From CAZMVU01 sp964569295 (GTDB taxonomy: Bacteria > Hydrogenedentota > Hydrogenedentia > Hydrogenedentales > JAGMZX01): a stretch of 12,586 nucleotides of DNA. The notes under the pieces are model-generated. The model ran no database searches. It worked only from the letters and a program-made list of their open reading frames with translations, and was not told the DNA's origin. This document shows, in pieces, positions 1 through 7,472 of the stretch. Position 1 is the first letter of the stretch, and each line of letters opens with the position of its first letter. The position numbers and the translations under genes were made by a program. The stretch spans positions 1-12,586 of the forward strand of contig CAZMVU010000146.1 of the NCBI GenBank assembly GCA_964569295.1. Reading direction: 5' to 3'.

Positions 1-366
1 GGCCATCCGCCGCCCGAATTGAAAAACGACGATGGGGTGTATCCCTTACCGGGGGGCGAAGGACTGCCCATAGGCGTTGGTAACGACCCCTACGAAGCGC
101 AGACCGTGCAACTCAACCCGGGAGACCGGGTGCTCCTGTATTCGGATGGCGTATGTGATGTCCGCAATACACAGGGTATGTTGCTTGGCCGCGACCGCCT
201 TCGCGAAATATGGGCTGCGGGCGCAGACAAGCCAATCGAGCAGGCGCTGGACCATGTGCTGGAAGAGACGGACGCCTGGGCCGGCGAACGCGCTATCGAA
301 GACGACATGTCACTCCTCGCTCTGGAGATAGCACCGGCAGGGTCGCCTTCTCTCAGAAGTGGATGA
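1..366 (+). CDS. SpoIIE/PP2C-type serine phosphatase, C-terminal fragment (5' truncated)
   Basis: The frame is open from base 1, so the gene starts upstream of the window; about 121 residues remain. Visible motifs are those of the SpoIIE/RsbU branch of PP2C phosphatases. The fragment opens with GHPPP, then has GLPIGV, the metal-binding stretch LLYSDGVCD, and the terminal DDMSLLALE acidic pair. Family knowledge: these metal-dependent enzymes dephosphorylate Ser/Thr on anti-sigma-factor antagonists or related partner-switch proteins, and often carry N-terminal sensor or receiver domains. Those domains would lie outside the window, so the input signal is unknown. The TTG at 19 is an internal codon, not a start. 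The gene ends in TGA and converges on the glycosyltransferase fusion gene, with 73 bases between the two stops. The fold assignment is firm; the biological target is unknown. Confidence 0.88.
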   Translation, partial: GHPPPELKNDDGVYPLPGGEGLPIGVGNDPYEAQTVQLNPGDRVLLYSDGVCDVRNTQGMLLGRDRLREIWAAGADKPIEQALDHVLEETDAWAGERAIEDDMSLLALEIAPAGSPSLRSG

Positions 367-374
367 CGGTGCGT

Positions 375-414
375 AAAAACGCCGCAGGCCAAAAGGCAGG
401 ATGGCAGCGCGGCG
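375..414 (-). terminator. Intrinsic terminator closing the minus-strand glycan cluster
   Basis: Read on the minus strand, CGCCGC (414-409) pairs with GCGGCG (385-380), and the downstream arm is followed at once by five T (379-375). The loop of about 23 bases can itself form a small TGCC/GGC stem around TTTT. It lies 26 bases past the TAA of the glycosyltransferase fusion gene, between two convergent genes, which is where a terminator is expected. The long loop makes it less than ideal. The plus-strand side has no T run, so I see no matching terminator for the phosphatase gene. Confidence 0.6.
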
Positions 415-439
415 GGCATGCCCCATCTTGCTTATGGCT

Positions 440-2827
440 TTACAGGTGCTTCTTGGTGCCGTACCACTGGCTGCCGCCGTGGTCGAGGTGCAGCACGACC
501 ATACCCTCGATGCGTTTCTCGGGAGCGACAAAGTTGACGACGTCGTGGCCAAAGAGCCAGTCAGACCCCTCGAAGTGGTCGAGCTCGTGGTAGCGCACGG
601 TGTCGAAGACGTCGCGCCGAACGCATTGGCAAAAACCGATGGGCACCCGAGCGGCTTCCCGGAATCGGTAGTCGCCTTTGGCCTGTGCGAGTTCTTCGTG
701 GCATTCCCAGGGACGAATTTCACCGAGGAGTATGTGTGCAGTAGTTTCGGGTGACAGCATCTTCCGGCCGTCAGGGGCGATGAAATGGGTGTCGCCGGTG
801 GCTGCGTCGACCCGGCAAAAGAAGTCGGGCGGCAACAGGATGTCCGCATCGAGCAGGACAAGCCAGTTGCCGGAGGCCACCTGCACCGCCTCGTTGATCA
901 TGAAGCCCTTTGATCGCGCGCAGTCCTCGGAGAAAGGCGCGCGTACAATGCGCAACTCTGGATGGGTGCGCTGCATGGATTCGATAAGGTCGTCGGTAGT
1001 GTCAATCCCCGGGACATAGCCAATGACCACCTCGACATTGTCCAGGTTGAAACCGGTTTGGTGCGCGAGCGACAGCAGGGCCGCTTGGAGGCGGCGGGCG
1101 TAGCGGCTGTTGATAATGATGACAGAGTACGTAATGCGCTGGAGATCTTCCTGGGCGTTCTGGCCATGTTCCCACAGCAGCATGGTCTGGGTGAGCACGA
1201 ATCCATCGATATTGCGCATGGCAATGCGGGGCTCGAGGCAACCGGCGAGGCGCGTTGGCAGGCGGCGTTCCCCCTCGAACTCCGCCGGCCGCACAAGCAC
1301 GCCATCACGCAGCAGCACATAGTGGCCGGCGGGGTCCACATGGAGCGTGAGGCGGTGGCTGAAGTCGATCATGGGGCACATAATCCGCGCAGTTCGGCCG
1401 AAGGCGAAGCCGATATACTCGGCAATGCCGCCGCCAAATGTGAGCGACATGGTGAAAGGCGGCTCGACCCGCGTGAGCACGGTACTTCGATACTCGGCCG
1501 GGGTAAATGCCAGCCAGCGCACCGCACCGGGCATGTGGTGGGTGAAGTGATGCTCGATTGCGTAGCTGTCGGATGTAATCTCGCGTGTATGAGGCTCGCG
1601 CATGACGATACGTTCGGCTTCCGCGGCGAGTGTCCGGGCGTGTTCGCTGAACTGGCGGCGGGTGCTGTCGATCGAGTCGTAGTGGCGCGGTGTGTTCTCG
1701 CGCACAAAGTGCAGCGGGTTTACCACCGTGTCGCCGGGTTGCGTCTCGACGCCGACCGCCGGCGCTGCCTGGCGCCAAGCTGCGTTGTCGTGGTCGCACA
1801 GGCGCCGCAACCGGCACTGTCGGCAGGGCTTGGGCAGTTTCTTCGCTTCACGGGCAATGTGTTTCTCGACTTCCGCCTCTGCGGCGGTGACATTGTCGCC
1901 GAGCGGACGGGGCTGCGGTTGAAGGCGCCGAAGGTGCCGGGTGAGCTTGTGGACCATCCATGTGCGTACGTATACCTTCGGGTGCTGGATGATCCAGGGG
2001 AAAAGCGCCCGGTCGATGCTGTTGTGAACGGAAATCTCACGGGCGAGCTGGTTTTCGATAGCCTTGCCGACCCAGGCCGGGCCGCACTGCAGCATTTGTT
2101 CGGCGAATTCATAGGCCGGCTTCTGGTAGTGCGCATGGTCGAGGAAGAATTGGGGGCGGTTATACAGCCGCCGCCAGTGCTGTGGTTCCATGCGGCAGAA
2201 GGGCACAGCAAGCAGGCTGGTTTCGACGCCGCGGGCATGCACCCGGCTGGCCAGCGCTTCCATCTGCCGCAGGCGGCGCATGGCTTCGCCCTGGGTCTCG
2301 GCCTTGGGACTTGCCACGAACGGGTCGTCAAAGGCGATATTTACGCTATGGGCTTGTGCGAGCCGCTCGGCGAGGTCATCGAGGCCGGTATCGAAGGGCG
2401 GGATAACCTGCACGCGGACATCACACCGCGCGCGGCGGCATGCCTCGGTCCAGCGCGCCAGCCAGAGCATGTTGGTTTGGGCCGGAGCGAGGAAGACATC
2501 GTGAAAAGGCGGCGGTGCGTCGTTGAGCCCCAGTTGCTCCGGACGCAATCCGGCCCCCACACGCGGGGAAAGCGCGAGGTGCTCGTGCTGGGCCCATTCG
2601 AGCAACTCCTGTACGAAGCCGGCGTCGTTCCCATTGAGCCCCAGATCGACCTTTTCCGCCTTGAAGATGGTGTTGTTGAGCCGCACCCACTTCTTGAGAT
2701 CGGTGAGCGTGAACGGCTCGCCTTTGGCATTATGGGTAAGTACCAGCCCGCGCACGGGCGGCAAAGTGGTGTCCTCTTCGACCGTCGCCGGTGTGTTCTC
2801 TGTGTCTTGGTCGTGCGTCGTGCCCAT
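440..2827 (-). CDS. Pseudo-radical-SAM domain fused to a GT2 glycosyltransferase
   Basis: 795 residues from the ATG at 2827. Residues about 560-790 are a GT-A family 2 glycosyltransferase. They contain a first strand YSVIIINSR, the donor/metal motif LLDADILLP (D660, D662) preceded by NEAVQVASGNW, and a downstream EGSDWLFGHDV acceptor-side motif. Residues about 25-375 resemble the adjacent radical SAM enzyme in collinear blocks: NGNDAGF where that protein has GGEPTIF, PFCRMEPQH versus PLCMAEPRH, CRQCRLRRLCD versus CKQCHARDICD, then NPLHFVREN versus DPLHFIKDQ. The CxxxCxxC that binds the catalytic [4Fe-4S] cluster is absent, so this half is probably not a working radical SAM enzyme. The C-terminal cysteines C335, C338 and C344 remain. 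Residues about 390-560 are a beta-rich segment of unknown kind. An in-frame GTG at 2923 would add 32 residues but lies in the terminator stem at 2874-2924, so I prefer the ATG, although its Shine-Dalgarno is weak. No signal peptide or membrane segment is visible; probably cytoplasmic. Confidence 0.82.
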   Translation of the reverse strand: MGTTHDQDTENTPATVEEDTTLPPVRGLVLTHNAKGEPFTLTDLKKWVRLNNTIFKAEKVDLGLNGNDAGFVQELLEWAQHEHLALSPRVGAGLRPEQLGLNDAPPPFHDVFLAPAQTNMLWLARWTEACRRARCDVRVQVIPPFDTGLDDLAERLAQAHSVNIAFDDPFVASPKAETQGEAMRRLRQMEALASRVHARGVETSLLAVPFCRMEPQHWRRLYNRPQFFLDHAHYQKPAYEFAEQMLQCGPAWVGKAIENQLAREISVHNSIDRALFPWIIQHPKVYVRTWMVHKLTRHLRRLQPQPRPLGDNVTAAEAEVEKHIAREAKKLPKPCRQCRLRRLCDHDNAAWRQAAPAVGVETQPGDTVVNPLHFVRENTPRHYDSIDSTRRQFSEHARTLAAEAERIVMREPHTREITSDSYAIEHHFTHHMPGAVRWLAFTPAEYRSTVLTRVEPPFTMSLTFGGGIAEYIGFAFGRTARIMCPMIDFSHRLTLHVDPAGHYVLLRDGVLVRPAEFEGERRLPTRLAGCLEPRIAMRNIDGFVLTQTMLLWEHGQNAQEDLQRITYSVIIINSRYARRLQAALLSLAHQTGFNLDNVEVVIGYVPGIDTTDDLIESMQRTHPELRIVRAPFSEDCARSKGFMINEAVQVASGNWLVLLDADILLPPDFFCRVDAATGDTHFIAPDGRKMLSPETTAHILLGEIRPWECHEELAQAKGDYRFREAARVPIGFCQCVRRDVFDTVRYHELDHFEGSDWLFGHDVVNFVAPEKRIEGMVVLHLDHGGSQWYGTKKHL

Positions 2828-2873
2828 TACGTCTACGGCTTTGTGGCCCTTTTGTGCGCGTCCCCAGAATGCG

Positions 2874-2924
2874 AAAAAAGACGTGCAGCCCGGCGCCCGG
2901 CTATCGAGCGGCCGCCGCTGCACG
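2874..2924 (-). terminator. Intrinsic terminator or attenuator between the radical SAM and GT fusion genes
   Basis: On the minus strand, CGTGCAGC (2924-2917) pairs perfectly over 8 bp with GCTGCACG (2889-2882). The 27-base region between them can add further GC pairs (GGCG with CGCC). The downstream arm is followed by TC and then six T (2879-2874). It lies about 100 bases after the radical SAM stop and 47 bases before the preferred GT fusion start. It should separate expression of the two genes at least partly. No clear promoter is visible between it and the downstream ATG, so partial read-through is likely. Confidence 0.65.
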
Positions 2925-3021
2925 ACGGTTACTGCCTATGATACGGGTTGAGGGGGTGCGGCGCAAAATCGCCGCGGCCACGGTGCGGCGTGCCGGCGGC
3001 TGATGGGCAGCGCGTTGGAAG

Positions 3022-4362
3022 TTACAGCGCCCAGTGTTCGTCTTCGGGCTCGACAAGTTTGGCCTGGTCTTTGATGAAGTGCAGCGGATCATGCGTTTCC
3101 GGCATATCCGTGATAGGCTGGGCCTCGCCAGTGCCGAAGAACCCGGCGTAGTCGCCGTGGAAGCCGTCGCAGATGTCGCGCGCATGGCATTGTTTGCAAG
3201 CCTCATGGTACTGGTAGGCGCAGTCGGCCTGGGCGCGCAGTTCCGCCTCTTCGATGTAGATGTTCTTACGCCCGCGGCGCAACTGTTCCAGGCGCGCCAT
3301 GAGTCCCTGTAGCTTGAACTTGATACCCATTTTGATCGGGTGTTGCGCACATTTATCCCGCAGTTCCTGGGCGTTGAGACGGTAGATGGCGTGCGATCGC
3401 CAGCCGATATGAAAGGGCGGCGTGGTTTCGCCATCACGCATCATCTGGGTCTGCATCATGGTCCACAACCAGCTTGCATAGTCCCATTCGTGGTGGTCGT
3501 AGCAGAGCTGCTTGTAATTGTAGAAGTTTTTGCGGTGGCGCGGCTCGGCCATGCACAGCGGCATGTACCGGACGTTCGCTTCGATGCCGGCCTGCTCGAG
3601 CATGTCGATGGACTTGGCCAGGTTTTCCCGGATTTCCGAATACTGCGCTACATTGAGCGCGGTGCGCTGGCCGGTTTGCTGGTCGCCGAAGGGATTGAAG
3701 GCGATGAAGTTCACCGCGAGCGCACCATGGTCTATAGCGTGCTGCGCGACGTCTGGAAGCACGTCGACTACCGGCTTGGACATGGTACAGTTGTACCGGA
3801 ATGGAATGCCTAGCGCCTGCATGCGCTTGATAGTGCGGTCAATTTTGCCGAAGCCGCCTTTCACGCGCACCACATCGTCGTGGGCCTGGCCGATGCCGTG
3901 CAGGCTGACCAGCCAGTCACGCACGCCGGCTTCGCGGTAGGCCTCGAGCTTTCCTTTTTTCCACAGGGTGAGGCCGTTCGTGATGAGGGTGGGGTAGAGG
4001 CCGATAGCGTGGCAGTGGCGTACCAGGTCGAGGATGCCGGGGAAGATGGTCGGCTCACCGCCCTGAATGTCCACAGAGGTATTGCCGTAAAAGTACCGCA
4101 TCACATTGCAGATATGCTTGGCCTTGTCGAGCGGCATGAAGGGGTGCTCGGGGTGTTCTTTGTCCTCGATGCGATTGATGAAGTAACAGAAGTAGCAGCG
4201 GGCATTGCAGGTCTGCCCGAGCCACATGACGCCGCGGCGTCCCAGAGTGCGCTTCTTTGTCTTCTTGAGTTCGCGCGGGGGGGATGTGGCGGTTGCTGGT
4301 TTGGCTTCGGCGTCGGGTGCGTGCGCGCCCGTGTCAACACTATCCGGTGTGGAGGTCGCCAT
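3022..4362 (-). CDS. Radical SAM enzyme with C-terminal SPASM-like Cys cluster
   Basis: 446 residues. The cluster motif is C52-x3-C56-x2-C59 within GQTCNARCYFCYF, with an aromatic residue before the last Cys as is usual. A GGEP motif (101-104) for the SAM amino group follows, then ITNGL and further TIM-barrel-like segments to about residue 265. A second set of cysteines at the C-terminus (C381, C389, C392, C398), with C270 and C287 as possible further ligands, suggests an auxiliary Fe-S cluster of SPASM/Twitch type. Known for the superfamily: reductive cleavage of SAM to a 5'-deoxyadenosyl radical; the substrate cannot be predicted. The N-terminal 30 residues are Ala/Pro/Thr-rich and look disordered. 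The start at 4362 is supported by GGAG ten bases upstream; the frame stays open for 80 codons further but that extension lacks family character and overlaps the wzt-like gene. The gene follows wzt by 100 bases and its paralogue is fused to the next GT gene, so a role in glycan or glycoconjugate modification is inferred. Confidence 0.9.
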   Translation of the reverse strand: MATSTPDSVDTGAHAPDAEAKPATATSPPRELKKTKKRTLGRRGVMWLGQTCNARCYFCYFINRIEDKEHPEHPFMPLDKAKHICNVMRYFYGNTSVDIQGGEPTIFPGILDLVRHCHAIGLYPTLITNGLTLWKKGKLEAYREAGVRDWLVSLHGIGQAHDDVVRVKGGFGKIDRTIKRMQALGIPFRYNCTMSKPVVDVLPDVAQHAIDHGALAVNFIAFNPFGDQQTGQRTALNVAQYSEIRENLAKSIDMLEQAGIEANVRYMPLCMAEPRHRKNFYNYKQLCYDHHEWDYASWLWTMMQTQMMRDGETTPPFHIGWRSHAIYRLNAQELRDKCAQHPIKMGIKFKLQGLMARLEQLRRGRKNIYIEEAELRAQADCAYQYHEACKQCHARDICDGFHGDYAGFFGTGEAQPITDMPETHDPLHFIKDQAKLVEPEDEHWAL

Positions 4363-4462
4363 ATCCAGATAACTCCAGTCTTGTTTCAATGTATGTTTTT
4401 GGCACGATGCCGTGTGCTGCGGCCGCGTTGCCTGGGGCGGCCCTGTTTCAGAAACGACCGCA

Positions 4463-6559
4463 TCACAGCGCGCCGCCCGTATCGGGCGCAGGATCATCAC
4501 CCACGCGGATGATGCCGCGGAAGTACAAATGGCGCCCTGGCTCGAAGTGGAGCAATCCGCGCTCCGAGGGACGCAACGCCTGCAGGACACGCGCATTTTC
4601 ATTGTGGCGCGTGTTGATGACGGTCATCCGGAATGGAATGTCTTCCGTCGTAACTTTAAGCGTAACCGATGGTAACGTAGAACTCAAGGCGGTTGCCCGA
4701 TTGCCCGGTGCATAGCTGCGGTTTACATGTTGCCAAGTCGAGGCTGATCGGTCGAAGGGCGGAAACGCGCCCGCCTCATGGTCCGTCACCCAGCGTTCAT
4801 ACGCGGGTTGAAGGGCTACGGACAGGTGATATTCCTGCACTTCCATCGGCTCGCGCACTTCCAGCCACACGTTTACCGCCAACGCCCCATCGCCCGCCGG
4901 CGCGATATGCCATGTCTGCTGGAAGGGAAAACGCCGCGATGCGCCGTGTATGTGCAGTCCCGCCGACTCCACCGTTGGCCCGCCCCATTGCAGGCTCATG
5001 CTGTCGTGCCACAAATGCTCGACCAGCATAGAGCCATACAGGTGCAAAAAGTGCGTTATTGTTTGCCCATCCACCGCCAGCAGTACCCGGCCGCGTTCGA
5101 ACCGCGCGGTTAGCCTGCCTGCTTCAACTGTGCGCGTGCGTTGCACCTGCGCCCGCACGTCCTCTTGGCGCGCCGTGCTATCCACGTCGAGCGTCGCCAA
5201 GCGGTGCAGTCCCGCGCCGAATGTAGCCTCGTCGCTCGGGAATATACCCTGTACAGCCAACACCCGGCTGAACTGCACATATTCCGAATTCGCCCAATAG
5301 AGGCGGAAAAACGTGTGCTGTGCGGCCAATTCGAACAGCAGCGGCGGCAGGGCGCTGCCGGTGCCGGGAAGCGCGGCCACATGGGTCTCGCTCTGCTCCG
5401 GCGCCACGAGCGCATTCCAGTTCATGTCGCTGGGAAGAATATCGGGGAACGTGCCCGACAAGTCGCCGTAGATCCATTGTTTGTATTCCGTCGGCAGAAA
5501 CAGTACCGCTTCGATCTGCGTCAGCTCGGCACCGTGCTCGCATTCGAGGGAAATATCCCACGAGAGCCGGCCATTGTTTACCGCCAGCACCCACACCAGG
5601 GTCACGGGCAGGCGGGTCATGCGGCCGCGCACCGTGCAGTAGTTCGGCCCTGCTTGCGTGACCTCCCATTCCGCGTCGCTCGAGGGGTGGCGCTGGCCGA
5701 GGGACGTGAGATTCATGATAAAGCCCGTTGCGGAGGATATCTCTTCCTGCTGCTTGAAAAGCGACAGCCGGCCGTCGCAGTGGATGACTTCGAGATCACC
5801 GTCGCCAAACGTATGCACGCCCCGGTCGCGGCCGACCTGGCGCAGGTAGTAGTTGATGGTTTTCTGGGCCGTTTCGCGCACGATCATGCGGCCCTTGTTC
5901 AGCAGCACGATGCGTTCGCACAGGGTGTTGACGATACCCAGATCATGCGACACGAACACGATGGTCTTGCCTTGTGCGCGCAGCTCGCCGATCTTACGGC
6001 GGCATTTGCGTTGGAACTCCTCATCACCCACCGCGAGCACCTCGTCTACGAGGAAGATATCGGGGTTGGTATGGGCGGCCACCGCGAAACCGATCCGCAC
6101 ATACATGCCGCTCGAATAGGTGTCCACCGGCTGGTCAATGAATTCGCCGATGCCCGAAAAGTTCACAATCTCGTCGAATACCTGATCCACCTGGGCATGG
6201 CGCATGCCCAGCAGTCCGGCGTTGAGGTAGACGTTTTCCCGGCCGGTAAGCATGGGGTGAAAGCCGGCGCCGAGTTCGAGCAGGGACGCCACCCGTCCGC
6301 GTGCGATGACCTCGCCCCGTGTCGGCAGGGTGACCCCGGCCAGGATTTTTAGCAGTGTGCTTTTGCCCGAGCCGTTGCGCCCGATGATGCCCAGCGACTC
6401 GCCGGGGTCGACGGTGAGGTTGATGTCCTCGAGTGCGTCGAACCGTTCCGCACGGCGTCCCCGAAGCCAATCCCCGATCCCGCCGCGCCCGAGCATGACC
6501 CGCGTGCCGCGCCGGGTGGGGTAGGTCTTGTAGATGTGGTATGCCTCGATGATGGCCAT
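4463..6559 (-). CDS. wzt: Wzt-like polysaccharide ABC exporter ATPase with a long duplicated C-terminal region
   Basis: 698 residues. Residues 1-245 are an ABC ATPase of the O-antigen/teichoic-acid export type: Walker A GRNGSGKST (60-68), the Wzt/TagH-style signature YSSGMYVRIGFAVA (148-161), Walker B and D-loop DIFLVDEVLAVGD (167-179), and H-loop FVSHD (H205). Family knowledge: the ATPase powers export of an undecaprenyl-linked glycan, and some Wzt proteins carry a C-terminal glycan-binding domain of about 150 residues. Here the C-terminal region is about 440 residues and looks like two related modules, roughly 255-465 and 482-690. LECEHGAELTQIEAVLFLP matches LEVREPMEVQEYHLSVALQ, and LPPLLFELAAQHTFFRL matches LPSVTLKVTTEDIPFRM. 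Both are Trp/aromatic-rich and predicted beta. The ATG shares its A with the wzm TAA (TAATG), indicating translational coupling. The reading frame runs further upstream, but only as an overlap with wzm. Recognition of the exported glycan by the C-terminus is inferred. Confidence 0.9.
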   Translation of the reverse strand: MAIIEAYHIYKTYPTRRGTRVMLGRGGIGDWLRGRRAERFDALEDINLTVDPGESLGIIGRNGSGKSTLLKILAGVTLPTRGEVIARGRVASLLELGAGFHPMLTGRENVYLNAGLLGMRHAQVDQVFDEIVNFSGIGEFIDQPVDTYSSGMYVRIGFAVAAHTNPDIFLVDEVLAVGDEEFQRKCRRKIGELRAQGKTIVFVSHDLGIVNTLCERIVLLNKGRMIVRETAQKTINYYLRQVGRDRGVHTFGDGDLEVIHCDGRLSLFKQQEEISSATGFIMNLTSLGQRHPSSDAEWEVTQAGPNYCTVRGRMTRLPVTLVWVLAVNNGRLSWDISLECEHGAELTQIEAVLFLPTEYKQWIYGDLSGTFPDILPSDMNWNALVAPEQSETHVAALPGTGSALPPLLFELAAQHTFFRLYWANSEYVQFSRVLAVQGIFPSDEATFGAGLHRLATLDVDSTARQEDVRAQVQRTRTVEAGRLTARFERGRVLLAVDGQTITHFLHLYGSMLVEHLWHDSMSLQWGGPTVESAGLHIHGASRRFPFQQTWHIAPAGDGALAVNVWLEVREPMEVQEYHLSVALQPAYERWVTDHEAGAFPPFDRSASTWQHVNRSYAPGNRATALSSTLPSVTLKVTTEDIPFRMTVINTRHNENARVLQALRPSERGLLHFEPGRHLYFRGIIRVGDDPAPDTGGAL

Positions 6560-7431
6560 TACAGGTGGTCCGAGAGGGTCGGGCCGATACGGCGGAATGT
6601 AAAAGCCCCCGCCACCAGCGCCATGCCCGCGAGCAGCGCTGGCCAGGCAAGCAGCCACAGATCGGGGAACCGGTGATCGAACAACACCTGACGATACGCA
6701 GTAATGAGCTCGGCCATGGGATTGGCCAGGTAGAGTTTGGTGAGCCAGGGGTAGTAGGGGGCCATCCAATCCGGCATGTGCGCGGGGTTCATGACGAAGT
6801 CGAGCCGGTAGAACACGGGGGAGGCGTAGAACCCGAAAACGATCGCGACCCCCACCATGTAGCCGATATCCCGGAAAAGCACATTGCCGCACGAGAACAG
6901 CAGCGCGAAACCGAGCACGAGTGCATAGTGCAGCGCGAACACGGGCAGGAACCACAAGAGGGCGGGGGAGAGGCTGCCGCCCAGCAGCAGATGCACCACA
7001 AGCAGCAGTACGAACCCGATGGCCAGGTTCACGACGGGGTAGCCCGTGGCTGCGATGGGGACAACCTCGCGGGCGAAGTATACCTTCTTCACCAGATTCT
7101 GATTCTCGATGAGCGAGTTCGTCGCGCTCGTGAGTGCCGTGGCTGTAAATTGCCAGAAGATGAGACCGCACAAGAGCTCGACGGCGTAGGGGCGTTCGCC
7201 CGCGGCCACCGACACGCGCCCCGCAAAAACGAAGGTGAAGATGAACGTAAGCACCAGCATGAGCGCCAGCGGCTCGATGATGGCCCACAGAAAGCCCATC
7301 ACCGCGTATCGGTAGCGAACGCGCAAGTCCTTGGTCATGAGATCGCGCAGCAACTCCCGCGCACGCACAAGGTCGCGGAAAAGATGAATCACGCGGCGCT
7401 GCTCGGAACTGTGGTAAACAAATTGACTCAT
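6559..7431 (-). CDS. wzm: Wzm-like polysaccharide ABC exporter permease
   Basis: 290 residues from the ATG at 7431. ABC-2 type membrane protein with an N-terminal amphipathic stretch and about six membrane segments. TM1 is in MGFLWAIIEPLALMLVLTFIF; further segments surround LLCGLIFWQFTATAL, IGFVLLLVVHLLL, WFLPVFALHYALVLGFALL, YMVGVAIVFGFYASPVF and the C-terminal LLAWPALLAGMALVAGAF. Hallmarks of the Wzm/TagG/RfbA group are DLRVRYRYAVMG near the N-terminus, NSLIENQNLVKKVYFAREVVP in the middle, and NPMAELITAYRQ before the last helix. It forms the channel for lipid-linked glycan with the coupled ATPase. An in-frame ATG at 7446 would add five residues (MLTAA). Neither start has a convincing Shine-Dalgarno and no clear promoter is visible, so the 5' end is uncertain. 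It is the first gene of the cluster. Confidence 0.9.
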   Translation of the reverse strand: MSQFVYHSSEQRRVIHLFRDLVRARELLRDLMTKDLRVRYRYAVMGFLWAIIEPLALMLVLTFIFTFVFAGRVSVAAGERPYAVELLCGLIFWQFTATALTSATNSLIENQNLVKKVYFAREVVPIAATGYPVVNLAIGFVLLLVVHLLLGGSLSPALLWFLPVFALHYALVLGFALLFSCGNVLFRDIGYMVGVAIVFGFYASPVFYRLDFVMNPAHMPDWMAPYYPWLTKLYLANPMAELITAYRQVLFDHRFPDLWLLAWPALLAGMALVAGAFTFRRIGPTLSDHL

Positions 7432-7454
7432 GGCGGCGGTAAGCATAGCAGGGG

Positions 7455-7472
7455 GAAGTGTGAAGTGTGAAG
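7455..7472. repeat. Short tandem 7-bp repeat upstream of wzm
   Basis: GAAGTGT is repeated twice and followed by a partial third unit GAAG. The stretch is flanked on both sides by GCAGGGG. It lies 9-41 bases upstream of the two candidate wzm starts, in the place where a ribosome binding site would be expected. Its role is unknown; it may be simple-sequence drift. Confidence 0.55.

Noticed and set aside
2828..2923. GTG start at 2923 for the GT fusion protein
   Set aside because: The GTG and the following codons lie in the terminator stem-loop and T run at 2874-2924.
962..2941. 659-codon open frame on the plus strand
   Set aside because: It lies entirely antisense to the pseudo-radical-SAM/GT2 gene, whose domains are recognisable. 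It has low-complexity composition and no family motif. Long antisense frames are common in GC-rich genes.
4363..4462. Terminator between wzt and the radical SAM gene
   Set aside because: A GGCCGC/GCGGCC hairpin exists on the minus strand but has no T run after it, so it does not look like an intrinsic terminator.
4363..4602. 80-codon upstream extension of the radical SAM frame
   Set aside because: It overlaps the end of wzt and has no family similarity. The ATG at 4362 has a good GGAG site.
6565..7470. 301-codon plus-strand frame
   Set aside because: It is antisense to the permease gene and made of Glu/His/Gln/Arg-rich shadow sequence without motifs.
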